DNA of 19,844 bases from Trueperaceae bacterium (GTDB lineage Bacteria > Deinococcota > Deinococci > Deinococcales > Trueperaceae), in contig JAABSI010000054.1 in the NCBI GenBank assembly GCA_011390455.1, forward strand, positions 1 through 19,844, written 5' to 3'. The notes under the pieces were generated by a model that was not told the origin of the DNA, did not search any database, and worked only from the letters and a program-made list of their open reading frames with translations. This document shows, piece by piece, positions 1 through 7,201 of the stretch; positions within the stretch are counted from its first letter, which is position 1, and the number at the start of each line of letters is the position of its first letter. The position numbers were made by a program, and so were the translations under genes.

Positions 1-308
1 TCGATCCCGAGCGGCTTCTCGCACAGGACGTGCTTGCCGGCCTCGAGGGCGCGGATCGACCAGTCCACGTGGAGGTGGTTCGGGAGCGGCACGTACACGG
101 CGTCCACGTCGGGGTCGGCGAGCAGTTCGTCGTACCCGCCGTAGGCGCGCGGGATGCGGAGCGCGCCGGCGGCGGCCTCCGCGGTAGCCCGATCGCGCGA
201 GGCGATCGCGAGCACCTCGACGTGCGCGGCCTTGAACATGGCCGGCACCACCTTCTCGCGGGCGATGCGGGCGGCACCGAGTACCCCCCAACGGACGCGG
301 TCGCTCAT
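1..308 (-). CDS. Gfo/Idh/MocA-family NAD(P)-dependent oxidoreductase, N-terminal part (cut by window edge)
   Basis: About 102 codons are readable on the minus strand from an ATG at 308 before the window ends. The protein begins with a Rossmann segment ([10 protein letters not shown], residues 7-16) of the G-x-G-x-x-x type. It continues with the family pattern ending in [27 protein letters not shown], where the EKP motif carries the lysine that is catalytic in many members. Such enzymes oxidise or reduce sugars, inositols or related polyols with NAD(P) in the cytoplasm; the substrate cannot be read from this half. An AGGAGG Shine-Dalgarno (plus-strand 316-321) lies 7 nt before the start and decides it. 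The gene is divergent from the methyltransferase at 362 with only 53 bp between them. A TAGCCT box (plus 328-333) could be its -10. Confidence 0.9.
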   Translation of the reverse strand, partial: MSDRVRWGVLGAARIAREKVVPAMFKAAHVEVLAIASRDRATAEAAAGALRIPRAYGGYDELLADPDVDAVYVPLPNHLHVDWSIRALEAGKHVLCEKPLGI

Positions 309-361
309 GGTCGGACCTCCTCGGACGAGGCTACCGCGCTCCGCCGTGCGACCATCGACGG

Positions 362-1378
362 ATGATCGGCGACCCCACCCCCCGGCTCGAGGCCGCCCTC
401 GCGGCCCGAGCGCCGTTCGTCGACGCCGAGCATCGCGGCGCCTTCCGGGCCTTCCATGGCCACCTCGAGGGCGACGCACGCTTCGTGGTCGACGTGTACG
501 GCGCCACGGCGGTGGTCTACCGGCACGGTCGCCCGGCAGCACCGCACGAACCTGCCCCCGACCCCGCGCTCGAGGCGCTGGTCGCGCGCGTCCGCGCGGC
601 GCTGCCGTGGCTGCGCGCGGTGGTGGTCAAGGAGCGCGACGGTGCGACCGAGGCCGCGCGCCGTGGGCGGTCGGTCTGGGCGGCTCCGGGCGCGGCGCCC
701 GACACCGAGGTCCGCGAGCACGGCGTGCGCTACGCGGTCGACCTGCTGCTGAACCAGGACGCCGGCTTCTACCTCGACACCCGCGAGCTGCGTCGCTGGC
801 TGCTCGACCACGGCGAGGGGCGCACCGTGCTCAACACCTTCGCCTACACCGGCAGCCTCGGGGTCGCCGCGCGCGCGGGGGGCGCCGCCCGCGTGGTGCA
901 CACCGACCTGAGCGCGCGCTTCCTGGCGGTCGCCAAAGCCTCGTACGCGCTCAACGGCTTCGGCGTCGATCCGCGCGACTTCGTCGCCCGCGACTTCTTC
1001 TCGTTCGTGCGCGGCGCCAAGCTGCGGGGCGAGCGCTACGACGTGGTGGTCCTCGACCCGCCGTTCTTCTCGAGCACCGACCACGGCGCGCTCGACCTCA
1101 ACCGCGACAGCGCGCGCCTGGTCAACAAGGTGCGCCCGCTCGTCGCGAGCGGCGGCAGGCTCGTGGTCGTCAACAACGCGCTCTACCTGAGCGGCGCCGA
1201 CTTCCTGAACGAACTCGAAGGGTTGTGCGCCGGCGGCTGGATGCGCATCGACGCGCTGATCGGCGTCCCCGCCGACGTCACGGGCACCGCCGCGACGCGG
1301 GTCGGGACGCCGCCGGTCGACCCGGCGCCGTTCGCGCACAGCACCAAGATCGCGGTGCTTTCGGTGCGGCACCGGTAA
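362..1378 (+). CDS. Class I SAM-dependent methyltransferase, RlmI/RlmK (COG1092)-like, without PUA domain
   Basis: 338 residues. Residues about 26-60 resemble the EEHGD-type domain of RlmI ([19 protein letters not shown]). The C-terminal half is a Rossmann methyltransferase with [11 protein letters not shown] (131-141), motif [11 protein letters not shown] (158-167), an acidic residue for the SAM ribose at D182 and motif IV DPPF (232-235). RlmI and RlmK modify 23S rRNA, so an rRNA substrate is the family expectation. RlmI is near 396 residues with an N-terminal PUA RNA-binding domain; this protein is shorter and starts directly in the next domain. It contains a single cysteine (in GLCAGGW near the C-terminus), not in motif IV, so 5-methylcytosine specificity is not supported. 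No Shine-Dalgarno precedes the ATG; a weak GACCAT box (350-355) ends 6 nt before it, which would suit a leaderless mRNA. Confidence 0.85.
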   Translation: MIGDPTPRLEAALAARAPFVDAEHRGAFRAFHGHLEGDARFVVDVYGATAVVYRHGRPAAPHEPAPDPALEALVARVRAALPWLRAVVVKERDGATEAARRGRSVWAAPGAAPDTEVREHGVRYAVDLLLNQDAGFYLDTRELRRWLLDHGEGRTVLNTFAYTGSLGVAARAGGAARVVHTDLSARFLAVAKASYALNGFGVDPRDFVARDFFSFVRGAKLRGERYDVVVLDPPFFSSTDHGALDLNRDSARLVNKVRPLVASGGRLVVVNNALYLSGADFLNELEGLCAGGWMRIDALIGVPADVTGTAATRVGTPPVDPAPFAHSTKIAVLSVRHR

Positions 1379-1436
1379 CGCCGGCCCGCTCGACCGCCCG
1401 GACACCCGTCCATGGCCGACGATGGCGTTCCCGGCG

Positions 1437-1442
1437 TACGCT
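1437..1442 (+). promoter_or_regulatory. Candidate -10 box (TACGCT) of the diguanylate cyclase gene
   Basis: TACGCT fits TANNNT and ends 12 nt before the ATG at 1455, which has no Shine-Dalgarno. Transcription starting 6-8 nt downstream would leave a leader of about 5 nt. No convincing -35 is visible, so this rests on position and the box alone. Confidence 0.3.
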
Positions 1443-1454
1443 TGGCGCGGACGC

Positions 1455-2624
1455 ATGACCGTTTCGGTGGACACCCTCGTACTCGCCACGGGTCTGGTCG
1501 GACTCGGGGTGGCGCTGACCATGGCGGCGCTGCACGGCGGACGGAGCAACGGCTCCGGGTACGTCGACTGGCTGGTCGGCATCGCGGTGCACGCGCTCGG
1601 CCTTGTGGTCCTGGGCATCGACCGGGTCGCCCCCGAAGCCTGGGCCGTCGCGTCGGGCAACGTCATCGTGGCGGCGTCGACGCTGCCGTACGTGCGCGCG
1701 ATCGCCCGCCTCCATGGCCGCCGCGCGCCGATGCGGGCGCTCGCGATCCTCACCGCCGTGGTCGCGGTCGCCACCTTCTGGTTCACCTTCGCCATGCCTT
1801 CGATCCCGTTGCGCCTGGGGGCGATCGGCGTCCAGTTCCTGGCTGCGCAAGGGGTGCTCCTGGGCTTGCTGATCGGTGGTCTGCGCACCGAACCGGGGCG
1901 CGCCTACCGAGTGCTGCTCGCGTTGGTCGCGACGACGACCGCGACGACGCTGCTGCGAACGCTCTGGTACGTCTTCGTCCAGGACGCACCCGACGTCGAC
2001 GGCGCCTCGAGCGTGGTCCTGTTCTTCGCGACCCTGGTGTTCTTCGCGACCTCCGGGCTGGCGTACGTCGGCGTCCTGGAGGACCGCAACCGGCGCGCCG
2101 TCGTGGCCGCGACCGAGGAGCTGTCGCGGCTCTCGCGCACCGATGGGCTCACCGGCCTCGCGAACCGTGGGCACTTCGACCGCACGCTCCGCCTCGAGGT
2201 CGAGCGCAGCGCCCGCCACGGGCATCCGCTCACCCTCGCGGTGCTCGACCTCGACCGCTTCAAGGCGGTGAACGACGTCCATGGCCACGTCGTCGGCGAC
2301 CACGTGCTCCGGCGCACGGCCGCCGCCCTGGCGCGCTCGATCCGGGCGCACGACCTCGCTGCCCGAGTCGGGGGCGAGGAGTTCGCGCTGATCCTGCCCG
2401 ATACGGACCGCGCCGGCGGACACGCTCTGGCCGAGCGTGCCCGCGCCGCGGTGGGCAGCACGCCGGGCCTGACCGGCGTGGGCGACGTGGAGGTGACGGC
2501 CAGTGCCGGCGTCGCCCAGCTGCGCCCCGGCGAAGACGCGGAGCAGCTCTATGCCCGCGCCGATGCGGCGCTGTACGCGGCGAAGGCCGCCGGCCGCGAC
2601 CGGACGTTGATCGCGGACCTCTGA
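1455..2624 (+). CDS. Membrane-anchored diguanylate cyclase (GGDEF domain)
   Basis: 389 residues from the ATG at 1455; an in-frame ATG at 1422 would add 11 poorly hydrophobic residues and is less likely. The first 210 residues hold about seven hydrophobic segments (near 5-25, 37-55, 64-82, 93-113, 119-142, 150-174, 186-207) and look like a membrane sensor. A short linker leads to a full GGDEF domain: SRTDGLTGLANRGHFD (227-242), LDLDRFKAVND, and the active-site signature GGEEF at 306-310. The enzyme should make cyclic di-GMP from two GTP at the membrane. An RxxD inhibitory site (RAHD, 297-300) sits exactly five residues before GGEEF, so product feedback inhibition is expected. No EAL or HD-GYP domain is attached. 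The signal sensed by the membrane region is unknown. Confidence 0.93.
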   Translation: MTVSVDTLVLATGLVGLGVALTMAALHGGRSNGSGYVDWLVGIAVHALGLVVLGIDRVAPEAWAVASGNVIVAASTLPYVRAIARLHGRRAPMRALAILTAVVAVATFWFTFAMPSIPLRLGAIGVQFLAAQGVLLGLLIGGLRTEPGRAYRVLLALVATTTATTLLRTLWYVFVQDAPDVDGASSVVLFFATLVFFATSGLAYVGVLEDRNRRAVVAATEELSRLSRTDGLTGLANRGHFDRTLRLEVERSARHGHPLTLAVLDLDRFKAVNDVHGHVVGDHVLRRTAAALARSIRAHDLAARVGGEEFALILPDTDRAGGHALAERARAAVGSTPGLTGVGDVEVTASAGVAQLRPGEDAEQLYARADAALYAAKAAGRDRTLIADL

Positions 2625-2641
2625 GACGGCCGTCGCGCCGC

Positions 2642-2671
2642 TTGCGCGAGGGCCGCAGCGGAACCTATCGT
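2642..2671 (+). promoter_or_regulatory. Candidate promoter for the DHDPS-family gene, with a leader hairpin
   Basis: TTGCGC (2642-2647) and TATCGT (2666-2671) are separated by 18 bp, a reasonable housekeeping-sigma pair. The expected leader of about 65 nt contains a perfect 6-bp inverted repeat GGGTCC/GGACCC (2694-2699 with 2707-2712, 7-nt loop) ahead of the Shine-Dalgarno. The hairpin may be fortuitous in this GC-rich DNA. Confidence 0.4.
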
Positions 2672-2742
2672 TCAACCCGAACGGCGTCCCGACGGGTCCG
2701 CGCCGTGGACCCCCGAACCCAGCGCACCAGGAGCGTGAACCG

Positions 2743-3699
2743 ATGGACACCTCGATCTTCCGCGGCTGCCTCGCGGCCGTCATGACCCCCTGCGACGAAT
2801 CCGGCACGCCCGACTTCGACGTCCTCGTGCGCACGTCGCAACGTCTCGTCGCCACCGGCATGCACGGCGTCGTCTATTGCGGCTCGATGGGCGAGTGGCC
2901 GCTCTTGACCGACGCGCAGCGCCAGGAGGGCGTCCGCCGGCTGGTCGAGGCCGGCGTCCCGGTCGTCGTCGGCACCGGGGCCCAGAGCCCGGCTGCCGCC
3001 GTGGACCACGCCGCCCACGCCCGCCAGGTCGGGGCCCAGGGGCTCATGGTCATCCCGCGGGTGTTGTCGCGCGGCACCTCGACCCGCGCGCAACGCGACC
3101 ACCTCGGCCGCGTGCTGGCCGCCGCCCCCGACCTCCCCGCGGTCGTCTACAACAGCCCGTACTACGGCTACGAGACGGGCCCCGAGCTGTTCTTCGACCT
3201 GCGGCGCGACCACCCGAACCTGGTGGGCTTCAAGGAATTCGGCGGCGCCACCGCCCTGACCCGCGCGGCCGAGCACATCACCCACGCCGACGACGAGCTG
3301 CTCCTGCTGGTCGGCGTCGACACGCAGGTCGTGCACGGCTTCCTCCGGTGCGGGGCCGCGGGCGCCATCACCGGCGTGGGCAACTGCCTCCCGACCGAGG
3401 TCCTCCACCTGGTCGACCTCTGCCGCCTGGCCGCCGCGGGCGATGCCGAGGCGACCCGCCTCGCGAAGGAACTCGACGACGCCCTGCACGTGCTCGCCAC
3501 CTTCGACGAGGGCCCCGACCTGGTGCTCTACTACAAGCTCCTCGCCACGCTCCTGGGGGACGCCGCCTACACCCACCCGGTGCACCCCGGCGACACGCTC
3601 TCCGCCAGCCAGCGGCGCTACGCCGAGGCGCAGCTGCGGCGCTTCCAGGCGTGGTGGCGGTCGTGGCCGGGCAAAGGGTACGGCGCGGCCGCGGCCTGA
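2743..3699 (+). CDS. Dihydrodipicolinate synthase/N-acetylneuraminate lyase superfamily enzyme; possibly 1-pyrroline-4-hydroxy-2-carboxylate deaminase
   Basis: 318 residues, a full-length class I TIM-barrel lyase. The Schiff-base lysine is K164 in LVGFKEFGG, and the conserved tyrosine is Y136 in VVYNSPYYGYET. The N-terminal substrate loop reads YCGSMGEWPLLT in place of the GTTGE of DapA, so lysine biosynthesis is not the likely role. From memory, the pattern GSMG(D/E)WPLLT, GLMVIPRVLSRG, NSPYYG and FDEGPDLVLY matches the rhizobial subgroup linked to hydroxyproline catabolism (HypD, which deaminates pyrroline-4-hydroxy-2-carboxylate to 2-oxoglutarate semialdehyde). No other hydroxyproline gene lies beside it, so the specific substrate is a guess. 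An AGGAG Shine-Dalgarno about 9 nt upstream supports the ATG. The deiodinase-like gene follows after 43 bp. Confidence 0.88.
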   Translation: MDTSIFRGCLAAVMTPCDESGTPDFDVLVRTSQRLVATGMHGVVYCGSMGEWPLLTDAQRQEGVRRLVEAGVPVVVGTGAQSPAAAVDHAAHARQVGAQGLMVIPRVLSRGTSTRAQRDHLGRVLAAAPDLPAVVYNSPYYGYETGPELFFDLRRDHPNLVGFKEFGGATALTRAAEHITHADDELLLLVGVDTQVVHGFLRCGAAGAITGVGNCLPTEVLHLVDLCRLAAAGDAEATRLAKELDDALHVLATFDEGPDLVLYYKLLATLLGDAAYTHPVHPGDTLSASQRRYAEAQLRRFQAWWRSWPGKGYGAAAA

Positions 3700-3731
3700 C
3701 GCCTGCCGACCCCCGACGGACGCGCCCGTGC

Positions 3732-3737
3732 TGCAAT
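3732..3737 (+). promoter_or_regulatory. Candidate -10 box (TGCAAT) for a leaderless nitroreductase-family mRNA
   Basis: TGCAAT lies 5 nt before the ATG at 3743, which has no Shine-Dalgarno. This spacing would place the transcription start at or next to the start codon. No clear -35 is seen. Confidence 0.3.
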
Positions 3738-3742
3738 GGCGC

Positions 3743-4408
3743 ATGCCGCCCTTCGAGCCCCTCATCGGCTACCCCGTCCTCGAGGATGACGAGCGCGTCC
3801 GCCGCGCCGAGGCCTTCGAGGCGACCATGCGCACCCGCCGCACGGTCCGCCAGTTCGCCGACGCACCGGTCCCGCGCGCCGTGATCGAGAGCGCGATCCG
3901 CACCGCAGGACGCGCGCCGAGCGGCGCGAACAAACAGCCCTGGACCTTCGTCGCCGTATCCGCGCCCGAGGTCAAGCGCCGCATCCGAGCGGCCGCGGAG
4001 GCCGAGGAGCGCGCCTTCTACGGTGGTCGCGCCGGTTCCGAGTGGCTCGAGGCGCTGGAGCCCTTCGGCACCGACGCCCACAAGCCGTTCCTCGAAACCG
4101 CACCCTGGCTGATCGCCGTGTTCGCGCAGCCGCACGGCATCGGCCCCGACGGCGCCACCGAGAAGCACTACTACGTCAAGGAGTCGGTCGGGCTCGCCAC
4201 CGGCTTCCTGCTCGCCGCCCTCCACCACGCGGGGCTGGCGACCCTCACGCACACGCCCAGCCCGATGGGGTTCCTGCGCGACGTGCTGGGTCGGCCGGCG
4301 CACGAGCAGGCCTTCGTCCTCGTGGTCGTCGGCGTACCGGCGCCGGACGCGACGGTGCCCACGATCGGCAAGAAGCCGTTCGCCGAGGTGGCGCGCTTCG
4401 TGACCTGA
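3743..4408 (+). CDS. Nitroreductase-family flavoprotein of the iodotyrosine deiodinase (IYD) type
   Basis: 221 residues. The FMN-binding start of the nitroreductase fold is present (RTRRTVRQF, 30-38; RAPSGANKQPWTF, 57-69). The layout follows iodotyrosine deiodinase closely: a middle lid segment, HKPFLETAPWLI, HYYVKESVGLATGFLLAALHHAGLATLTHTP, and LGRPAHEQ near the end. In animal IYD a glutamate, a tyrosine four residues later, and a lysine before LDTAP hold the amino-acid part of halotyrosine; here they are E89, Y93 and K114, all conserved. The likely reaction is FMN-dependent reductive dehalogenation of a halogenated tyrosine or similar phenolic amino acid in the cytoplasm. The physiological substrate in bacteria is unclear. 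The reading frame is open far upstream, but similarity begins near the ATG at 3743. It lies 43 bp after the DHDPS-family gene and is convergent with the gene at 4440. Confidence 0.88.
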   Translation: MPPFEPLIGYPVLEDDERVRRAEAFEATMRTRRTVRQFADAPVPRAVIESAIRTAGRAPSGANKQPWTFVAVSAPEVKRRIRAAAEAEERAFYGGRAGSEWLEALEPFGTDAHKPFLETAPWLIAVFAQPHGIGPDGATEKHYYVKESVGLATGFLLAALHHAGLATLTHTPSPMGFLRDVLGRPAHEQAFVLVVVGVPAPDATVPTIGKKPFAEVARFVT

Positions 4409-4439
4409 GCGGTCGGCGGGCAAACGACGCCGGCGCGGT

Positions 4440-5012
4440 TCAGTCGGACCGGGGGGCCTCGTCCGGACGCCGATCCTGGCCCGGCGGCTCCTCCGGCCGC
4501 CGATCCTCGGCCGGGGGCGCGTCCGATGCCGGGTCCCGCCCCGGGGGCTCGTCGGGGCGCCGATCCTGCCCCGGGGGCTCCTCGGGACGCCGATCCTGGC
4601 CCGGCGGCCCGCGGTCGCCGCCGGACTCGTCCTCGCCGCCCTGGGCGACGCCCGGGGGCTCCGCGCCCACGCCGGGCTCCGCGACGAAGGCCACGGAGAC
4701 GTGCTCGAAGACCTCGGCCAGCACGTCGCGGAGGTCGACCCCCTCGATCGTGACGACGCCGTCCTCGATCGCCACGTCGATCGCGAGGGTGGTGCCGTCG
4801 CTGCGGAAGAGCGTCAGCCGTGCCGGTCCCGCGAACCCGCTCAGGACCTCGACCGAGGCCGAGTCGACCTCCACCGTGCGGCCGATGGCGACGATGACGC
4901 CCCGGGCGTCGGTGACGATGAAGTCGGCGTCCGGCGGGAAGTCGAAGGCGTGCGCGAGCGATGCCGCGAGCACGACGATCGACGTCGCGACGATGGTGCG
5001 TACACGGCGCAT
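4440..5012 (-). CDS. Secreted protein of unknown function with C-terminal proline/charged decapeptide repeats
   Basis: 190 residues from the ATG at 5012, preceded by GGGAGG. Residues 1-22 form a signal peptide (two arginines, a hydrophobic core, LAHA cleavage site). Residues about 23-130 form a small, mostly beta-predicted globular part that I do not recognise (DFIVTDARGVIVAIG, ARLTLFRSDGTTLAIDVAIEDGVVTIEGVDLRDVLAEVF). Its 'variable, derivative, threshold' style suggests a periplasmic or surface domain, nothing more. The last 60 residues are a low-complexity tail built from PPGQDRRPEE-like decapeptides. There are no cysteines, and no sortase motif or membrane anchor is seen. The gene follows the histidine kinase on the same strand after 119 bp but has its own good -10 candidate, so it may be transcribed separately. 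Function unknown. Confidence 0.75.
   Translation of the reverse strand: MRRVRTIVATSIVVLAASLAHAFDFPPDADFIVTDARGVIVAIGRTVEVDSASVEVLSGFAGPARLTLFRSDGTTLAIDVAIEDGVVTIEGVDLRDVLAEVFEHVSVAFVAEPGVGAEPPGVAQGGEDESGGDRGPPGQDRRPEEPPGQDRRPDEPPGRDPASDAPPAEDRRPEEPPGQDRRPDEAPRSD
4456..4612 (-). repeat. In-frame 30-bp tandem repeat (about five units) encoding PPGQDRRPEE-like decapeptides
   Basis: On the plus strand the heptamer CGATCCT recurs at 4471, 4501, 4561 and 4591, with a degenerate unit at 4531, giving an exact 30-bp period. In protein the units read PPGQDRRPEE, PPGQDRRPDE, PPGRDPASDA, PPAEDRRPEE, PPGQDRRPDE. The repeat is in frame and near the C-terminus, so unit gain or loss would change tail length without a frameshift. 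Confidence 0.9.
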
Positions 5013-5063
5013 CGCGCCTCCCTTCCCGCGGTCGAACCCGATCGTCCGACCCACGAATGCTCG

Positions 5064-5069
5064 ATCATA
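5064..5069 (-). promoter_or_regulatory. Candidate -10 box (TATGAT) of the secreted repeat protein gene
   Basis: On the minus strand TATGAT matches the -10 consensus at five of six positions and stands in a local AT-rich patch about 50 nt upstream of the ATG at 5012. No good -35 at 17-18 bp is visible. Confidence 0.4.
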
Positions 5070-5095
5070 GGGAATCGCACTGACGCGACTCTGAA

Positions 5096-5130
5096 CGCAC
5101 GCCGGCGACGCATGCCGGCGCCTTCGTGCG
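5096..5130 (-). terminator. Imperfect hairpin after the histidine kinase gene
   Basis: CGCACG (5096-5101) pairs with CGTGCG (5125-5130), with an inner CCGGC/GCCGG stem and a bulge. It lies directly after the kinase stop at 5132 on the minus strand. There is no real T-tract, so a role in termination is uncertain. Confidence 0.3.
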
Positions 5131-5131
5131 C

Positions 5132-6421
5132 TCACGAGGTCGACTCCGCATCGCGCGCCTCGAGCCGCGCCGCGAGGCTCGGGAGCCGGACCTCGAACAC
5201 CGCGCCGTTGCCTGCCGAGGACGAGGCCTCGATCGAACCACCGTGCTGCTCCACCCACTGACGGGCGACCACCAACCCGACCCCCGACCCCGAACCGCGG
5301 CGGACGCCGCGGTCGAACGGCGTCCCATGCTCGTCGAGGTCGAGGCCCGGACCGTCGTCGACCACGCGCACGACCTGCGCGTCGCCGTCCTCGGCGAGCT
5401 CGACGCGCACGCCCTGGGGACGCCCTGCGGCCTGGACGGCGTTGCGCACCAGGTTGCGCAACGCCTGCATCAGGCGGTCGCGGTCGCCGATCACCTCGGC
5501 GGTCCGCGGGGCGACCACCTCGATCCCCGGGAACTCGCCGGCCGCCTGCGCGAGCAGGTCGCGCAGGTCCACGACGTGCGGCTCCAGCGGCCGTTCGAGC
5601 TCGCCGCGCGCGAGCACCAACAGGTCCTGCGACGTGCGGAGCAGCTCGTGCGCCGCGCCGGTCGCGGCGCGGAGCTGCGGATCGTCGGGGTAGCGCCGCG
5701 CGACCTCGGTCAGGTGGTAATGGACCAGGGTCAGCGGGCCGGCGAGCTCGTGCGCGACCTCGAGCAGGAACGCACGCTCGGTGCGGGTGCGCTCGCGGAT
5801 GGCCGCCAGCGCGTGGTTGAGCGCACCGGTGAGCGACCGGACCTCCGTGAGTCCACCTTCGTAGCGGATCGCCTCCGGCGTGGCCGGGTCGACGTTCCGC
5901 GCGGCGGCGGCGACGCGATCGAGCGGCGCCAAGGCCCGGCGCACGGCCACGATCGCGATCAGGCTCGCGAGCAGGAAGGTCAGCGCGCCGCCCACCACCA
6001 GGCTCCGTCCGAGCTCCCGGCGGGTGGCCAGCGCGTCGCCGAGGTCGTGGGCGATGCGGATGGTCGCGCCGGCGTCGCGCCAGGGAGCGCTCCCGACGAG
6101 GAAGGGGCGTCCCGCGACGCGCAGGGGCGTGGCTGCCGAAACGAGAGGCAACGGCGCGTCGGACCCCCAGGCGAGCACCAGCCGACCCTCGGCGTCGACC
6201 AGTTGCACGACGAACCCCGGTTCCGTGTCGGCGGCCAACGACGCGCCGAGCACCGGGCGCTCGAAGAGCGCGGCCACCCGCTCGAGGTCGTCGGCGAGCA
6301 GGCGCCGCATGGCCGCGTCCTGCTGCCGCACGAAGCCCGCGTACGCGAGGAGGCCGAACGCCACCACCACCGCTGCCGACAACAGGGCGACGCCCACGCC
6401 GATCCCGGTCCTGAGGCTCAC
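5132..6421 (-). CDS. Sensor histidine kinase of an OmpR-type two-component system
   Basis: 429 residues from a GTG at 6421. Transmembrane helices near 8-30 and 139-160 flank a periplasmic sensor of about 105 residues. A HAMP-like linker follows (RRALAPLDRVAAAARNVD, 161-178). The dimerisation domain carries the phospho-accepting H224 in EVAHELAGPLTLVHYH. The ATPase domain has the N box (LRNLVRNAVQ, N327), G1 box DDGPGL (355-360) and G2 box GSGVGL (378-383). The usual HELR(T/S)PL is altered to HELAGPL, so the residues after the histidine and glutamate are unusual while the histidine itself is intact. The GTG overlaps the response-regulator stop (GTGA), showing translational coupling and an operon. 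The frame is open far upstream, but similarity begins here. The signal is unknown. Confidence 0.92.
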   Translation of the reverse strand: MSLRTGIGVGVALLSAAVVVAFGLLAYAGFVRQQDAAMRRLLADDLERVAALFERPVLGASLAADTEPGFVVQLVDAEGRLVLAWGSDAPLPLVSAATPLRVAGRPFLVGSAPWRDAGATIRIAHDLGDALATRRELGRSLVVGGALTFLLASLIAIVAVRRALAPLDRVAAAARNVDPATPEAIRYEGGLTEVRSLTGALNHALAAIRERTRTERAFLLEVAHELAGPLTLVHYHLTEVARRYPDDPQLRAATGAAHELLRTSQDLLVLARGELERPLEPHVVDLRDLLAQAAGEFPGIEVVAPRTAEVIGDRDRLMQALRNLVRNAVQAAGRPQGVRVELAEDGDAQVVRVVDDGPGLDLDEHGTPFDRGVRRGSGSGVGLVVARQWVEQHGGSIEASSSAGNGAVFEVRLPSLAARLEARDAESTS

Positions 6422-7083
6422 GGGGGTGATGCTCGGACCACGTACCCGAGCCCGCGCACGGTGTCGATCACCCCTTCGGCACCCGCATCGGCGAGCTTCT
6501 TGCGCAACCGCGACACCACCACCTCGAGCGCGTTCGAGGCGAGCACGGTGCCCGCGAACAGGCGGCCCTCGAGTTCCCCTTTGGCGAAGACGCGCCCCTG
6601 CCGCTCGAGCAGCGCGTGCAGGAGCTCGAACTCTTGCGGCGTCAGCGGTACGGCGACACCGGCGACGGTGCAGGCGCGCCCCTCGACGTCGAGCGCGAGC
6701 GAACCGTGGCGGACGTCGGCCGTGCGCGAGCGGCCGCGCAGGCGGGCGAAGATCCGCGCGAGCAACTCGTCCATGGCGAAGGGCTTGCTCACGTAGTCGT
6801 CGGCGCCGGCGTAGAGGCCCCGCACCCGGCTCGCGACGTCGCTGCGCGCGGTCAGCATGACGATGTCGGCGTCGTGGCCCGCCAGCTGCTGGGCCACGTC
6901 GATGCCGTCCATGTCGGGCAGGTTGAGGTCGAGCAGGATCAGATCGACGTCGGCTCCGGCCAACGCGAGCGCGTCGCCCCCGGTGTGCGCGACCGCGGTG
7001 TCGTAGGTATGGCCGATCGCGCGCGCCAGCGCCTCCGCCAACGCGACGTCGTCCTCGACGATCAACACCTTCGGCCGCTGCAT
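6418..7083 (-). CDS. OmpR/PhoB-family response regulator
   Basis: 221 residues. The receiver domain (1-115) has acidic D11 and D12, phospho-acceptor D52 in LILLDLNLPDMDG, T78 and K100 (YVSKPF), all in the expected places. A winged-helix OmpR-type DNA-binding domain fills about 128-221 (PLTPQEFELLHALLERQGRVF, then VVVSRLRKKL and VRGLGYVV). It should bind direct-repeat DNA when phosphorylated by the kinase encoded immediately downstream with a 4-nt overlap. GGAGG lies only about 2 nt before the ATG at 7083, which is close. Upstream in-frame codons are less similar to the family. It is divergent from the membrane protein at 7202 across 118 bp, where autoregulatory sites would be expected. Targets are unknown. 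Confidence 0.95.
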   Translation of the reverse strand: MQRPKVLIVEDDVALAEALARAIGHTYDTAVAHTGGDALALAGADVDLILLDLNLPDMDGIDVAQQLAGHDADIVMLTARSDVASRVRGLYAGADDYVSKPFAMDELLARIFARLRGRSRTADVRHGSLALDVEGRACTVAGVAVPLTPQEFELLHALLERQGRVFAKGELEGRLFAGTVLASNALEVVVSRLRKKLADAGAEGVIDTVRGLGYVVRASPP

Positions 7084-7190
7084 GACCTCCACCCGTTCGA
7101 CCCGGCCCGATGGGCGCCCGGTCGCCCCCGAGTATGGCGGCCGAGCGGCGGGCGCGGCCACCGGGTTCGTCACTCGCACGTCCGGCGCGG

Positions 7191-7196
7191 TACCTT
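7191..7196 (+). promoter_or_regulatory. Candidate -10 box (TACCTT) for a leaderless membrane-protein mRNA
   Basis: TACCTT fits TANNNT and ends 5 nt before the ATG at 7202. No purine-rich ribosome site is present. The distance would put the transcription start on the start codon. Confidence 0.4.
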
Positions 7197-7201
7197 CGCG
7201 C

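Noticed and set aside
1278..2861. Long minus-strand frame opposite the diguanylate cyclase
   Set aside because: No family resemblance; it is the shadow of a GGDEF gene whose active-site motifs are on the plus strand.
2743..3699. DapA (lysine biosynthesis) as the function of the DHDPS-family gene
   Set aside because: The GTTGE substrate loop is replaced by GSMGEW, and the tyrosine region differs from DapA. No lysine-pathway neighbour is present.
4456..4612. A possible CRISPR array in the 30-bp periodic region
   Set aside because: The units are directly tandem with no unique spacers and are in frame with a secreted protein. No cas gene is present.
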